Shown here piece after piece: positions 1-11,506 of a stretch of 64,000 nt of DNA. The translations under genes were made by a program, and so were the position numbers. Below the pieces are notes generated by a model, which worked only from the letters and a program-made list of their open reading frames with translations, was not told the DNA's origin and made no database searches. How positions within the stretch are numbered: position 1 is the stretch's first letter; each line of letters starts with the position of its first letter. Source of the stretch: Luscinia megarhynchos (lineage: Eukaryota; Chordata; Aves; Passeriformes; Turdidae); assembly GCA_034336665.1 (NCBI GenBank), contig JAPFBE010000013.1, forward strand, positions 22,113,056-22,177,055, read 5' to 3'.

Positions 1-1942
1 TGGGAGAGAAGAAAAAGATCAATTTTGATTTCTCCCTAGTTTTACCAGTATTTAAAACATGGAGCATGAGTACAGCAGAGATAGCACAGCCTTTTTTTGT
101 TTTTTCTCTCACTTGAAAATTTGAGACCACTTCTGCCATTCTTCAGAAGCATGGAGGTTCTGTCTTCCCACAGCTTCTTTTTCCCCTCCTTCCCTTCATC
201 ATTGCAACTCAAGGAGATAATGAAGGAACTCAGATCTTTTATTGAGGCCACTGGAGTGAGTCAGCTGTGGGGACTGAAATCATGGTGAGCAAGATTCAGG
301 AATGATTATGGAAGCTGCAGCCACTGGGAAGACAGCACTGGAGAGTTGTCTTGCTCATCAGTGAGAGAGATTAAATGACTAATTAGGAGAAGAAACAAGT
401 TGCATGAAAGTGGCTGCCTGAAATCTCCTTTCTGACTCTTCTGCCCTTGGGACTCTCAAGATAAAGAGGAACTACAGCTGTAGCAAAAAGGATCTCCTAG
501 AGTGTGCAGCCCTGGGACTCAGCACTGAAACTCATTGGAAGGGAGAACGGGCAGCTACTCCAGGCCTGTTTCTTTCTCCCGAAACCAGAGGGCAGAGGAA
601 GGGAATCCATGAAGCTGCTGCTCCCAGTCCCCCACCTCATCTCCATGGTGAAACTTTACTGGTGAAAAACTTGTGCTTTACAAATAGCCTTTAACTATCA
701 CAGAGTGATATCCACCTGAACGTTTTAAATCAGGGACCGGCCAAATAATTATTCTCTTAAAAAGAGAAAGACATCTCCTTCTGATTTCTAGAAGTGGTTA
801 TGAGCACTAAATGAAGTTTCTAGACAGATCTCTGGCCACAAAACATGTCAAAATACATTCTGAGCTTTCTATTCACTGGAATATATTAAGCACCACACTG
901 TACAAATGACATGCAGGGAGTACAGAGGAACAGTATATAAATACACATATGTGCATAAAAAGCAGGTCCCCGAAGTCAGGTGGCACAACCATAAAATACA
1001 AGGTTTTCTAATGTAATCGACACTCATCACTTTTCACTGAAATCAATAGATAAAATTGTCAGAATTTAGCCACAATATAAAGAGTAGTAAAATCATTTGA
1101 GTAGTGATTTGATAGCAAAGGAGGTCATCAAGGTGATAATTAATTGCCTTTTACTGCAAAACGCATGAGCTGTGACGCTTCTGTCTGCATCCCAGAAAGG
1201 GGATGAATGTCTTCCCTTCTACAGAGTGCCTTTGAACCTTCTTTTGCCCGAGGTGAAAGCTGGCACCTGAGAAGCTGAAGGAATTTTGATCACAGGTCAG
1301 ACACAAGGGTCAGCATTGCCTGCTGGCCTGTCACTGAGCAAGAGAACCCAAGCACCCCTGTCCATTAAATGGAAAGAAAAGTCTGTGCTATTCCTCTTGG
1401 GGTCACAAAATCAAAATTCCCTAGTGTTCCTTGAAAATGTGTAGTCCTCTTGCAGAATGGCATGAGTTATCATTTGGTATTTATCTTGGAGTAGTTCCTA
1501 GAGGTCTCAAATCACGATAGGGACCCTGCTGTGCTAGCTGCTCTGCAAATATAAAACCAGACTCACTGCTTGTCCCTCAGAGCATAATTTTTGTCTTGAC
1601 AGGTGATATATTTCTGCCCAGACACAGGACTATTTCTTACAGCCCTAGAACATGCAATTATCAGGGGACTTAACTACAAGCAGATTTAGGATCAAATATT
1701 AAGTATGTACAAAATTTTAAATTATGAGCTTTAAGAAACTCAAAGGTATTTGTCATGCTAAATAAATACTAACCTTTTCAAAGCAGAATGACTCCTGAAT
1801 ACAAAAACAAAAACCAAAACAAAACTACTCAGAATATTTGAGGCAAAAGTCAGTGATCTTAGTAGCCTCTTCTCTTCCGTTTTAAGCTACTCACCCTCGA
1901 TTCCATGAAAGTGCTTGGTACTGTACCCAAAAAAGGCAGAAT
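1..1942. other. Gene-free unique sequence
   Basis: No coding region, RNA gene or recognisable transposon was found. The short open frames on both strands are of chance length for AT-rich DNA and show no known domain. The stretch from about 1680 to 1850 is A-rich. The sequence is presumably intergenic or intronic. Confidence 0.6.
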
Positions 1943-2249
1943 TGTGACAGGGGAACACTTCCCACCTGTCGTTGGATGCTGCTGGGAGCCAGGGAAAAGC
2001 AGCCCTTGAGACCTTGCCTTTCTCAGGCCTTTACAAGGTCAAGAAATTGTAACAATGATTATGCACCCTGCAGGGTGTGTGAGAGACGTGATGTTTTGCA
2101 AAAGTATGTTTTTAGAGAGGCGTTGCCTTCTTGGACCAATGAATTTTTCTATTTTGTTTTTCACGTACTACCCTATATAAAATGCAGTGTTTCTTGAAAT
2201 AAAGCTCTCTTCTCTCTTGCTCCTCCATTACATGAGGAACTATGTTGCA
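1943..2249 (+). mobile_element. Solo LTR of an avian endogenous retrovirus (putative)
   Basis: The block has the order of signals expected of a retroviral LTR on the plus strand. A TG start lies at 1943, a CCAAT box at 2136-2140, a TATATAAAA box at 2174-2182, an AATAAA poly(A) signal at 2198-2203, and then a pyrimidine-rich R/U5 stretch that runs to a possible CA end near 2249. Only about 20 bases separate TATA box and poly(A) signal, so the R region would be very short, as in alpharetrovirus-type LTRs. No internal retroviral sequence follows, so this would be a solo LTR left by recombination. I could not find a convincing target-site duplication, and the right end could lie 40 bases further on. 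The family is not named because I cannot search a repeat library. Confidence 0.6.
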
Positions 2250-4729
2250 TTATCCTTTTTGCCGCTCCTATAGCCTTAAAATGCAACACTTGCCCATGCT
2301 GAAAACTTTAGGCACCAGCTGCATTGTTCAGATAATGCTGAATCTAAAATATAATTTAGAAAAGTGGTGCACTTAAAAGGCTTTACTGGTGATGTAGACT
2401 CCTCAGAAAACTAGGCAGGCAGCACTGGAAATCCCACAAGCTAACCTGTTCTCTTGAGACTTCCAGCCCAATTTTGCAGACTCAAGAGGTTTGAATTAGA
2501 TTTGAATAATTAATCCAAGTTTGTCGGTGCTTCATAGGTGAATCGAAACCTCTAGAACCTTTTAAGGTTAATAACTTAGTGCTAATAACCCTCTTTACTA
2601 AGCATTAGCATAGAGTAGAACAGATTAATGATCTAAGAAAATGCAAAAATTAGATTTATGCTGTCAAAACTTTTGTAACTGAAAATATTATGGATTTTAA
2701 TCAGTTGGGTTGTTCTCAAAATTAAATATGAAAATTTAAATAAATCTTAAGTAGGTTTTTCGCTTTTTTCTTGATTCCCACTACTATGTTACCAAGGGTC
2801 TCTCTACTGATGAAAAATTACAGCATTACATGGGTAGGGACATATATTTCCAGCAATTAATAATCTGCATCCTTCTGCACGTGCTACAGAATGAGTGACT
2901 TTGGCTTCAGCTAAAGTAAAATTTGATTCACACCACAAGAAACATAGAGCTGACAGGCAGCAAAATCACTGAGAAGTCAGTGCTGCATTCATTTTGGGAA
3001 CCTGGCTGTGCAACACACAGTCTGCTTTTTGGTGCTGGTATACTATTGTTGGCAACAAGGAAAAGGAACCAGCTGAATCATCCCCATGGAGTGTATAAGG
3101 GCCTGCAAAGGGAAAAGACAGGAACACACCATGCAGGTGACTGGAGCTGGTCATGGCAATGGGGCTCTGCTGGCCAGCATGGGTTTGCAGCATTGTCAGC
3201 TGGAGAGGACAACAGGCACAAGAGCAGGGCCAGTCTAGGCTGAAGCAAATTCTTGAGAGGGAGTAAAATTGGCACAGAAACATATTCATGAAAAAGGAAG
3301 AGATGTGCTGTGATCAGCAAGGAAGGCTTGGAAGAAAGGATCACTTTGCACAAGGGTAGACCAGTCACAAAGGAAGAGGTGAGTCAGATACAGACTGCTC
3401 AAGTCCCATGAACATCAAAGTGACTGATAGGTGTCATAAAATTCTCAATAATTTGGTGGATATTGAATGTTAGTGCTGTAACATTTCTCAGGAGGCACAT
3501 GAGGTTCAAAGATATGTTAATGTTTGCCCCTTGGCTTTGCTTCCCTATCCCAGAACAATCTAAAAGACAGTATGAATATTCTGTGGGTATGGATATCCTA
3601 AGAATTTAAATTAAATCTGTCTTAAAAAAGACATGATGTCCCAGTGCAGAAATACCAGAAGTTCAATAGTACCATGAATGTCATCACCACAACCCTCACT
3701 TCTGCTACTGCTGCACACATGCACAGAGATGAACAGACACAATGGAAAGAGGAAAGACTTCGATATTCACCTACAGGATTGCCATCCCCCCAAAAAAATA
3801 ATGAGCCAAGTCTTAAAAAAGAAATCCCAGGATGGGCTTAAAGACTGTGAGATTTGAAAACATGCATGTTTATTTTCTAATTTGAAATTTCATTTTTGAG
3901 CCTTTATGAATCATGCTTTCAAGTTATTTTTCACAACTGCAAGAAGAAAACAGATATTTTCCATTCAAACACAAGAAACCTGTGATTATACATAGTCACA
4001 GGGATGTCTTAGTCAGGACTTTGAAGAATATCAGTTATTGTGAAAATTGGAAATTTATGAAATGCAGTAAAAGTACATTTAATATGTTGTATAAATAACA
4101 CTTCTAAGGATTCTGTTTTCTGGTATTGGATAAAGTGTAAATGTGAATGTAGAACATTCTTATCAGCTGCATTGGTTTGTAAACTGCTTAGAAAAAGACA
4201 AGGACCTATTTTTCTCTTTGGATTTATTGGAAAGCTTCATATGACCTTTGGATGAAGAGGTCATGGTCATCTACTCATCTCCTCAACCCACACTGCCTAA
4301 TTTCATACTTGTACCTTGCATAGGACTAAAATGAGTCATAAGTAGTGTTTTTCTCCAGGGTAGCTTGAATGTAGCCCCTGTGCCTTTCTTGAGCTAGTGG
4401 CGGTAAACAACCAGTTGATTACAGAATGACTTGCAATATTCACCTGAGTCACATAGCACAGCTTCTGTCTCCTAGCTGACTGATCAAAAATACATTAAAT
4501 ACCACTCATTTTGAACTCTATTTCCTTGTGCAAGTAAATATTTTTACATTAATCAAAACCTGACAACAGCATGCAAATTGTTAACTTTAATCACCTGAAT
4601 GCTCAGCAGCAGTGAAGAACATGGGGACCAATGTGAAACTTTGATTTCTAATCAGGAGCATTTTATTTGCTTCCTTACAAGTCTATATTCTCGGGGTGTG
4701 AATTCTACACAACTCTGCAAACATTTAGC
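2250..4729. other. Gene-free sequence
   Basis: The part from about 2330 to 2830 is strongly AT-rich. Between 2923 and 3370 three frames, one on plus and two on minus, stay open for about 100 codons over the same DNA. This reflects a local rise in GC rather than a gene: no domain, start context or splice pattern is visible in any of them. Nothing else is recognisable. Confidence 0.5.
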
Positions 4730-4875
4730 CCCACAAACCTATTGCCCCATTTTATGGATGGAGGACTGAGGCAGGGAAAAATTAGCATGCATATGAACTG
4801 CTATTAAAAATCCCCAAAAACCATGTGCGAACCAGGGATTTGAACATAGACAAGACATCACAAAGTTAAGCTGCT
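4730..4875 (-). mobile_element. Old MIR-like CORE-SINE relic, minus strand
   Basis: Read on the minus strand this resembles the middle of a MIR/CORE-SINE. The plus strand carries the reverse complement of the 'cag-ttt-cc-atc-tgt-aaa-atg' region (near 4746-4772, CCCCATTTTATGGATGGAGG) and of the 'ggttcaaatccctgg' region (near 4828-4842). The element is highly diverged, as expected for one of the oldest amniote SINE families. Ends are approximate. Confidence 0.6.
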
Positions 4876-6852
4876 GCTCAGAATACTGGACTAGCTTTCC
4901 ATGCCATCAGCTGTGAGCATTTTTTTTATCTCTGCTTGAAAGGGCCCTCTATTTCCTTCAGATTACTAAATACCAGAGGACTGGTTTTAAAAAGCAAGAC
5001 TGCTGTAGTGGAATATAGAGCATGGTCCTCAGGAGAATTCAGAACTTTGAAGACATATTTGGTATTTGTGCTTAAAGGGCTTGACAGCATCCTCTTAAAC
5101 AAAAGCTATAGCTGTAGCTTCTGTTTCATGATGTTTTTATCTCCTGCAGGAACTTGACATGAATGAAGGTGACTTAATCATTTGCCTTGTAAGCTATCTA
5201 TGACAAAGACATGAGGGGACCTGATCATCCTTCCAGAAAGAGTCTGGAGTAAGTCTCAGCACCAAAAAATATAATATTTCTAGTACCTCATGACTGAGAT
5301 ATTTCCACAGGGAAACTGAGCAAACCTTGTTTGGCACCAAAGAGGTGCAGCTTTCATTCTTCATCAAGCTCATTTCTATTTACCTGGCCATCTGTATCCA
5401 GTTTGTTTTCTACAAGGATGATGACAATGTGGAGAGCTGCAATTAAGAAATTGAACCATCAGCTGTGAAACCACAGGCCCTTGCCAACTAAGCAAGCATT
5501 TGACAAGTGAGTATTTATTTTGTTATTTCATATTTAATAACTGGAGTAGATTCTTACCTGCTCTGTGGGGTCAGCCACTAGTAAGTGCCATCATTTATTC
5601 ATATATGTCTACAACACTGATGACTGGCATGTCCAAGGGACTACAGAGAAAGATGCTTTTCTCTAGCTTGATGAACACTCAGTTCTTTTAATCAAATGTA
5701 GAACACCTCAAAAAGAAGGCTTGAATAAATTCAGAAGACCTTTTTAAATGTCTCTGGAGTTTCTAAGTGAGAAGATTCCAACCAACTACACTGTGCCATC
5801 AAGCAAAGAAAATCACCATCATCTGCAGCATAATGAAAAAAGATTTAGACAACAACCTTAATATAGGAAGCACACATAAGAAGCTGTCTCCCTGACAGCA
5901 AAGTACTTCTATAGCCACCTTGCCTTCCCTCAATAACTGCTCAATCTGGAAATGGTTTGCAAGTATTTCTATGGCTGATACTTCATTGCTTCAGTACCTG
6001 CAACACAAACAACTTAAACTGAAAACTTTACTGGAGCCATATTGAAGTAAACCATATGAAGATGTAGTCTACTGTTCCAGATCCTAAGCAAGTTTAAATG
6101 TTCTCATGAGCCAAAAGGCAGATATATTTCAATCATCTTCTCAAACACTGAACACTGACATAACTGGAATGAGCCAAAATAGTGTGCATGAAGAAATTCT
6201 ATAGAGAAATATACATTGGACTTAAAACTTAATTTAGCCACGTCTGTCTCGTCTGTATAAATAGAAGGTTATTTTCAGAACATATACCTTTAATACTGAA
6301 GAAATAAAAATTATCAAAGAATAAAGTTAGTTGCCACAAAAGACAGCAAGACCAGGGAGAACATCTCTGAAATACCACAGTGGCCTCAAAATGAAAGGTA
6401 TCTCTGAAACACCTTGCAGCCCAACAAACTTCTAAAAAAATTTAAACCCAGACTTACTGAAAGATAAGTGGAAAAAAATGGGGGAGTGCAACAGTTTCCT
6501 GTCTACCTCAGAGTTGCTTTGGGGTCCAGGGAAGCAAAAGGCAGAGTGCACACAGCTGTCTTACAGCAAAGCACTGCTCAGGGCAAATCTCACCACCTTT
6601 TAAGCTCTGTCAGTGTTGGTGTTGCAGAAGTAGTCAGCAGAGGGAGTGAAACTGCGGAAACATCTTCCTCACAAATTCCACTGACTGCAGCAATGAGTGT
6701 TGCAGTAAATAGTGACACAACATGGAACAGGTGTTGGCACAGTCTAACATGGGTGGGAAAGAACCTTTTTTGGAGGAAAATAGAAAACCAAAAGAACTCC
6801 ACTGTTGAATTGGAATAAAAAGCAGACTGAGGAATGAAAACAATCTAATGGC
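4876..6852. other. Gene-free sequence
   Basis: No recognisable gene or repeat. A 116-codon plus-strand frame (6468-6818) overlaps two minus-strand frames and has no recognisable domain or repeat structure; I treat it as chance. The part from 5700 to 6440 is A-rich on the plus strand. Confidence 0.5.

Positions 6853-6887
<35 letters not shown>
6853..6887. repeat. Compound (AT)n-(AG)n microsatellite
   Basis: About seven AT units at 6853-6867 run directly into about eleven AG units ending at 6887, followed by an A-rich run at 6891-6899. Such a junction usually arises when one dinucleotide run seeds another by slippage. Confidence 0.95.
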
Positions 6888-8979
6888 TTTAAAAAAAAAT
6901 ACTTTAATCCACATCAAATTCCCATTTTTATGACAATGTGATTTGCTCCTTGTCCCTTTAGCACATATACAGTCTCCATAGGCTTGATTTTGCTCTATGC
7001 TGAGCCAACCACATGAGGCCCTGAGCATATGCAGGCTGCCATCACCCACTCCTGAGAATGCAGCAGCACGATGATCCTCCCAAGGGCAAAGAGTTAACTT
7101 AATAGGGATGACTGGATAAGTTATTCGTGTTTCCCCCATCAAAGTTTCAAAAAGTAATTTTCTCCTTAAGTCCAGGGGCTATGTCCACATACATGAGATT
7201 AGAGGAGTGGACAGTACGCTGGCTGCAGATACTTACAGCACGTTAACATTTAATTAGGAATGTTTGCTTTAATCATTTAAGGGATATTAAATGTAAATAG
7301 AGAATGTGAGCGAGTGGAGCTGGCTCTGTAGCTGGAAGTGGTCACACAGTTCTTCAATGCAGGCACCAGAGGAAGCAGCAGGGAAGGTGATGGCTGCTCC
7401 CAAGGACATACCAAGCCCCAGAGGCATGCTCTGACTGCAGTCCTGCAGGCTGGCAGGATGGAATTAGATGAAATTTAGGAAAGGAAGGTGACACATAACT
7501 CTTACACAATTAACAAAGCAATGGGAACTGTGCTTTAATAGTGAGAGCAGCAGGGATCCCCCAGCCCACAGTCTTGTTGTCGTATGAGGGGATGGGCTTC
7601 AGCAAGGTCTGTCCTAAGGAAAGTCTGCTCTGCAGCAGCCACCTAAGCAAGCATGTGTTTGCTTGATGCTCATGGTGAAATCCTGCAGTGCAGCACATGA
7701 GAAGCTTGAGATCAGTCATTTGAGAAAATGGCTTATTTTGGGGAGTGGGAACATAGCCCTCCAAGATATGTTGCAAACTTGCTGCTATTATAATTTCACA
7801 GCATATTGCCAGTCCACAATCTGGCCATACATCACAGTTTTTGATGGCTCTCTAGGCATGAGATAAGACACCACACAATAATGGTAGCAGAAGATAAATA
7901 CAATAAAATGAATGCAGTATGAATTCACTATAACACAGAACATTTGATCTTTGAACTGAACGCATACCAGTTGTTTTTAAAAGCACAGGTTTTTAGAAAA
8001 TCAGCCATATTCTGAGTGTGGTAAATGTGAGGTCTATTTTAGCTGAAGTATCAGTTATTTGACTGAAATGATAAGCACACTCAATCACTCCCAGAAGTTC
8101 CATAGACTTCTAAAATACCTGACAATATCTCTGATGCTGCCTGTGTACGTCAAAACCATCAAAGGGACAGCCCATATCACAGAGGCACACAGGACTTGGC
8201 ATAGGGCTTCCTTTGGCTTGTACTTCCCTCAGGCATCCTTTTGGTCACAGCTGTGCCCTAGAAAACTGTCTCAGGGCTTTCCATTTTGGGATTACCCAAA
8301 TGAAACCATTTCTGACCCAGAGATAAGGGCTAGACCCATGAGGAAAGAGCTTCTTTTCCCAAAAGCATGAAAAGGTAGGGAGAGGTCTGGAAAGCCAAGT
8401 GGTCACCCAGCTTTCTGTGTCTGTGATTGGAATAGATCATTGCCCATCACCATCACCATATCCTGCATCCCAGCACTTCTTCAGCTGGGGTGCTGGCAGG
8501 ATAAGCATCCAGCCTGGCTTGCAGATGCTGTGCATCAGTAAAAGCTGGCAGATGAGTCACAGCAGGGCCACAACTGCCCTCCCATTCCTGTAGTCTACTG
8601 CCCCCAGTAACTGTTTGCTTTGCCCAGGAACTAGCCTCCCTGATGATTTTTCACAAGCCTCATTCCTGGTCTGCATTACAAATCACACAAATACAGACTG
8701 ATGGGAAACACACAGAACATCCCATAATGAAAGTGACCCCTGCTACAGCACAAGAAAGCAGACAGATTAAATAAGAAAGAAATAGGAGAGCAAAGCTATG
8801 CAACAAGGAGGCTACTGGAAAGAGGTGAGCGCTGTATAGAGAGCAGCACAGAGAGAGAACAGGGCACCCCCTCACTTAATGAATATTTATTGCAAACTGC
8901 CACCTATTATCTTTCAAAGAATTTTTATACAGTTCCCATGTCTTTCATCTGTTTCATGTTATGGTTTATCTAACTGTGG
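6888..8979. other. Gene-free sequence
   Basis: Unique sequence with somewhat higher GC between 7320 and 7470 and between 8160 and 8640. Open frames of up to 132 codons on either strand show no familiar motif. No repeat family was recognised. Confidence 0.5.
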
Positions 8980-9115
8980 AAATTGCATGCGTCAGGTAAA
9001 CGTTGATTTACATGCAAATTGCCTTCGCTAAACTCGCCTTTAAGTAAAATAAGATTTGGAAATAATTTTTTCTCATTAATTTGCAGTTTCAAAGAAACTC
9101 AAAAACACAACAAAT
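8980..9115. promoter_or_regulatory. Candidate conserved non-coding element with octamer site
   Basis: The block contains a perfect POU/octamer motif ATGCAAAT at 9012-9019, AT-rich homeodomain-like cores, and three CpGs (9001-9034) in otherwise CpG-poor DNA. It has no repeat character and no open frame. Dense, intact transcription-factor-like words and retained CpGs are typical of vertebrate enhancers, but this is an eye judgement and is not backed by an alignment. Confidence 0.3.
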
Positions 9116-11471
9116 GCAAATAATCTAATTCATTTGTAAATATAAAACAATTTGTTGGGATTTAACTTTGCCATATTTTTTCTCACTTCCATGTGCTTTA
9201 AATAAATTGCAGTGTTTATCAAAGACAAACACAAGAGAGATGCTGGGTTTTTCCAATTCAATACCTTCCTGCTCTTTTTCTTTTAAAGGGCCACTATCAG
9301 GATAAAAATCTCTGCAAGATTCACTCTTGGAGTAACTGCTGAATGATATAGATTTATAGTACACATTCAATTGGTTCTATAAATTTAAACTCAAATGTTA
9401 TTTCCCTAGATGACACTTTAAATTATTAGAAGTGAATTTTAAAAAAATGTAGGCCTGCATTTGCAAAAGGGGCCAGTGATTTAGGGACTCTGGTTCTGAG
9501 GCCTCCTGCTAAAAGTGTTTTGAACTGCTAGTCAAAACATGCAAGTCCCTTAAGCTGTCAGTTTGGAGCACCTCAAATGTCATTTATGCAACATCATGAT
9601 TGCATGCAAAACATTTTGCACTTTATTGGCTTGAAAAATGATGCTATATTTGATAATATGTAAATCTTAGAAAGGTTTTTCCCTGTTTCAGTGTGTGATG
9701 CTGGTTAAATAACAGCCCTATTATGTCCCTATTTCCCATATATTCACTGGAGAAAAATACAAAAGGGTATTCTTACTTCCTCTGATTTTGTGGGGCATGG
9801 ATTTAATATTTGCAGAGTTGTAACAAGTGCAATGTCTTTCTCATTAGGCGCTCTGTCATTGATTTTAACCATCACCTGAACACTGCTTTTTTATTTGGGT
9901 TTTTGGACAGAGAGTTTAAGGCTATCTTCGTGGCTGCTAGAATGCCTGAGGACAGCTAATGTGCCAGATTCAAGTCTTCCCCTGAAAGACAGATGGTAAC
10001 CAACAGAAAACATTGTTTTGGATCTGAGTCTAGAGCTAAGATTTCAAAAAGATGGGCTAAGTTATCAATTCCTCCAACAGGTTTTTGAGCAACTGTGGGC
10101 AAGACAGTCATTCCACAAACAGGGAGGAAGATGATTGCTTTTTGCCCTCCTTTGTCTTGTCTAGGTATTGCAGTACGAGTTCTTTGGGCTGCTTACACTT
10201 CTCCTCTAGTCTTTTCTTACTCGTACAAGAACATCCCACTAACCCTACCACACTGGTGCTAATAATAAAAATAAAATAATTAAAAAAAAAAAAAGAAAAC
10301 AAAGCAAAACCAAAATCCTGCTTTTACTTTAAACTATAAAACATTCCTTTCCAGATTTAAGCTGATCAAACTTTTTACCAGACGTAATATGACTTGGAAG
10401 CTGCTCAACCATTTCACCTTTATAAAACACACATTTAAATATGTTTCATTACTTGAAGAATTTTCTCCCAATTTTAATGGTCAATTTCTAGCACTTATTG
10501 TTCAGTCCTCTAATGTAATCCTTGCTGGCATCACCTAAAGTAATTTCTAACTTACATGTGAACAGCATAAAATGTCTTGATGTAATCTTGTTTTACTGCA
10601 GACAGGTATCCTCATTATTAAAACATTATTACTACTGCACTTGGCTCTATATTCTCAGTTTCTCAGTAGAGATGTCAAGAGCTAAAAAGACCATAAAGAA
10701 CAAAACTTCCTCCCAACAAGAGTGATCCCTTTGTGCCAGTGTTCAGGGATACGGAAGGAACGTTCCTCTGGTAAACTGGTAGAGAAATTCCATCACCAGC
10801 ACTGTCAATCCAGAAGGAATGCTACAGTTTCCTAGTCAAAGGAGAAGTCAAACCGGAGGCAGCCATGGCTACCTGAGTCATCCTTATCTCGAAGGGCTGG
10901 TGCAAGGAGCCAGGAGATGGAGCCCCTAAATTATCAAAGCCCTGGGTGAGGCCAGCAGGGAGGCTGGCAGTGCATGTCAGGAGTGCAGTACAACAGCGAG
11001 GAAGGCAAAGCTACCTCTGCCTGTCTCCCTGGCAAGGGAGTGGTGGGGAGAGAATCAGTGTTTGTCATTGTAGTATTTGCATGCAACAAGAAAAAAACAT
11101 TCACAATTGTCAGAGAGAGAACTCCTTGCTCAGGCTGTTAACAAGAGACCAAAAAGGCGTTGGTCTCTTGGATCTCCACTTAACACAATCTGAAATGTTT
11201 GGCCCTGCTACATGACTTCTTCCCACATCCTCACTCTGTGACCATCTTGACACCCAAGAGAGGGGATAAAACAAGGGAGGAAAAAGAATGCCCATGTCAG
11301 ATTACAAAGGAAACATCACCAGGCACCAAGTAGAGCAGAGATGAAGAATGATTTCGAAAAAGATAATTGAACATGTTGTAATTTGCTCTCTTCTGTGTTT
11401 CAATTTTTATCTGCTTGTAGCTCATTTTGACAGTCATGCAAGCAAGTTTGAAAGGGAGGGAGAATGCACAT
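9116..11471. other. Gene-free sequence with an A-rich tract at 10263-10312
   Basis: The A-rich tract on the plus strand includes AATAAAA words and a run of 13 A. It could be the tail of a decayed retrocopy, but the 200 bases before it show no recognisable coding sequence. The part from 10740 to 11060 is more GC-rich. Nothing else stands out. Confidence 0.45.
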
Positions 11472-11506
11472 GGATGCATGTGTGCAGGGTGAGCACACAT
11501 GCATGC
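11472..11506. repeat. Inverted repeat, 14-base arms with a 7-base loop
   Basis: The left arm at 11472-11485 (GGATGCATGTGTGC) pairs with the right arm at 11493-11506 (GCACACATGCATGC) at 13 of 14 positions around the loop AGGGTGA. The arms alternate purine and pyrimidine, so the DNA could also favour cruciform or Z-form. No gene or terminator context explains it. Confidence 0.85.

Noticed and set aside
2923..3368. Overlapping frames of about 100 codons on both strands
   Set aside because: No domain, no homology I recognise, and several frames open at once point to local composition, not a gene.
6468..6818. 116-codon plus-strand frame
   Set aside because: Sequence has no recognisable domain, overlaps minus-strand frames and has no splice or poly(A) context.
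10263..10312. A-rich tract as a processed-pseudogene tail
   Set aside because: No recognisable coding sequence or target duplication upstream.
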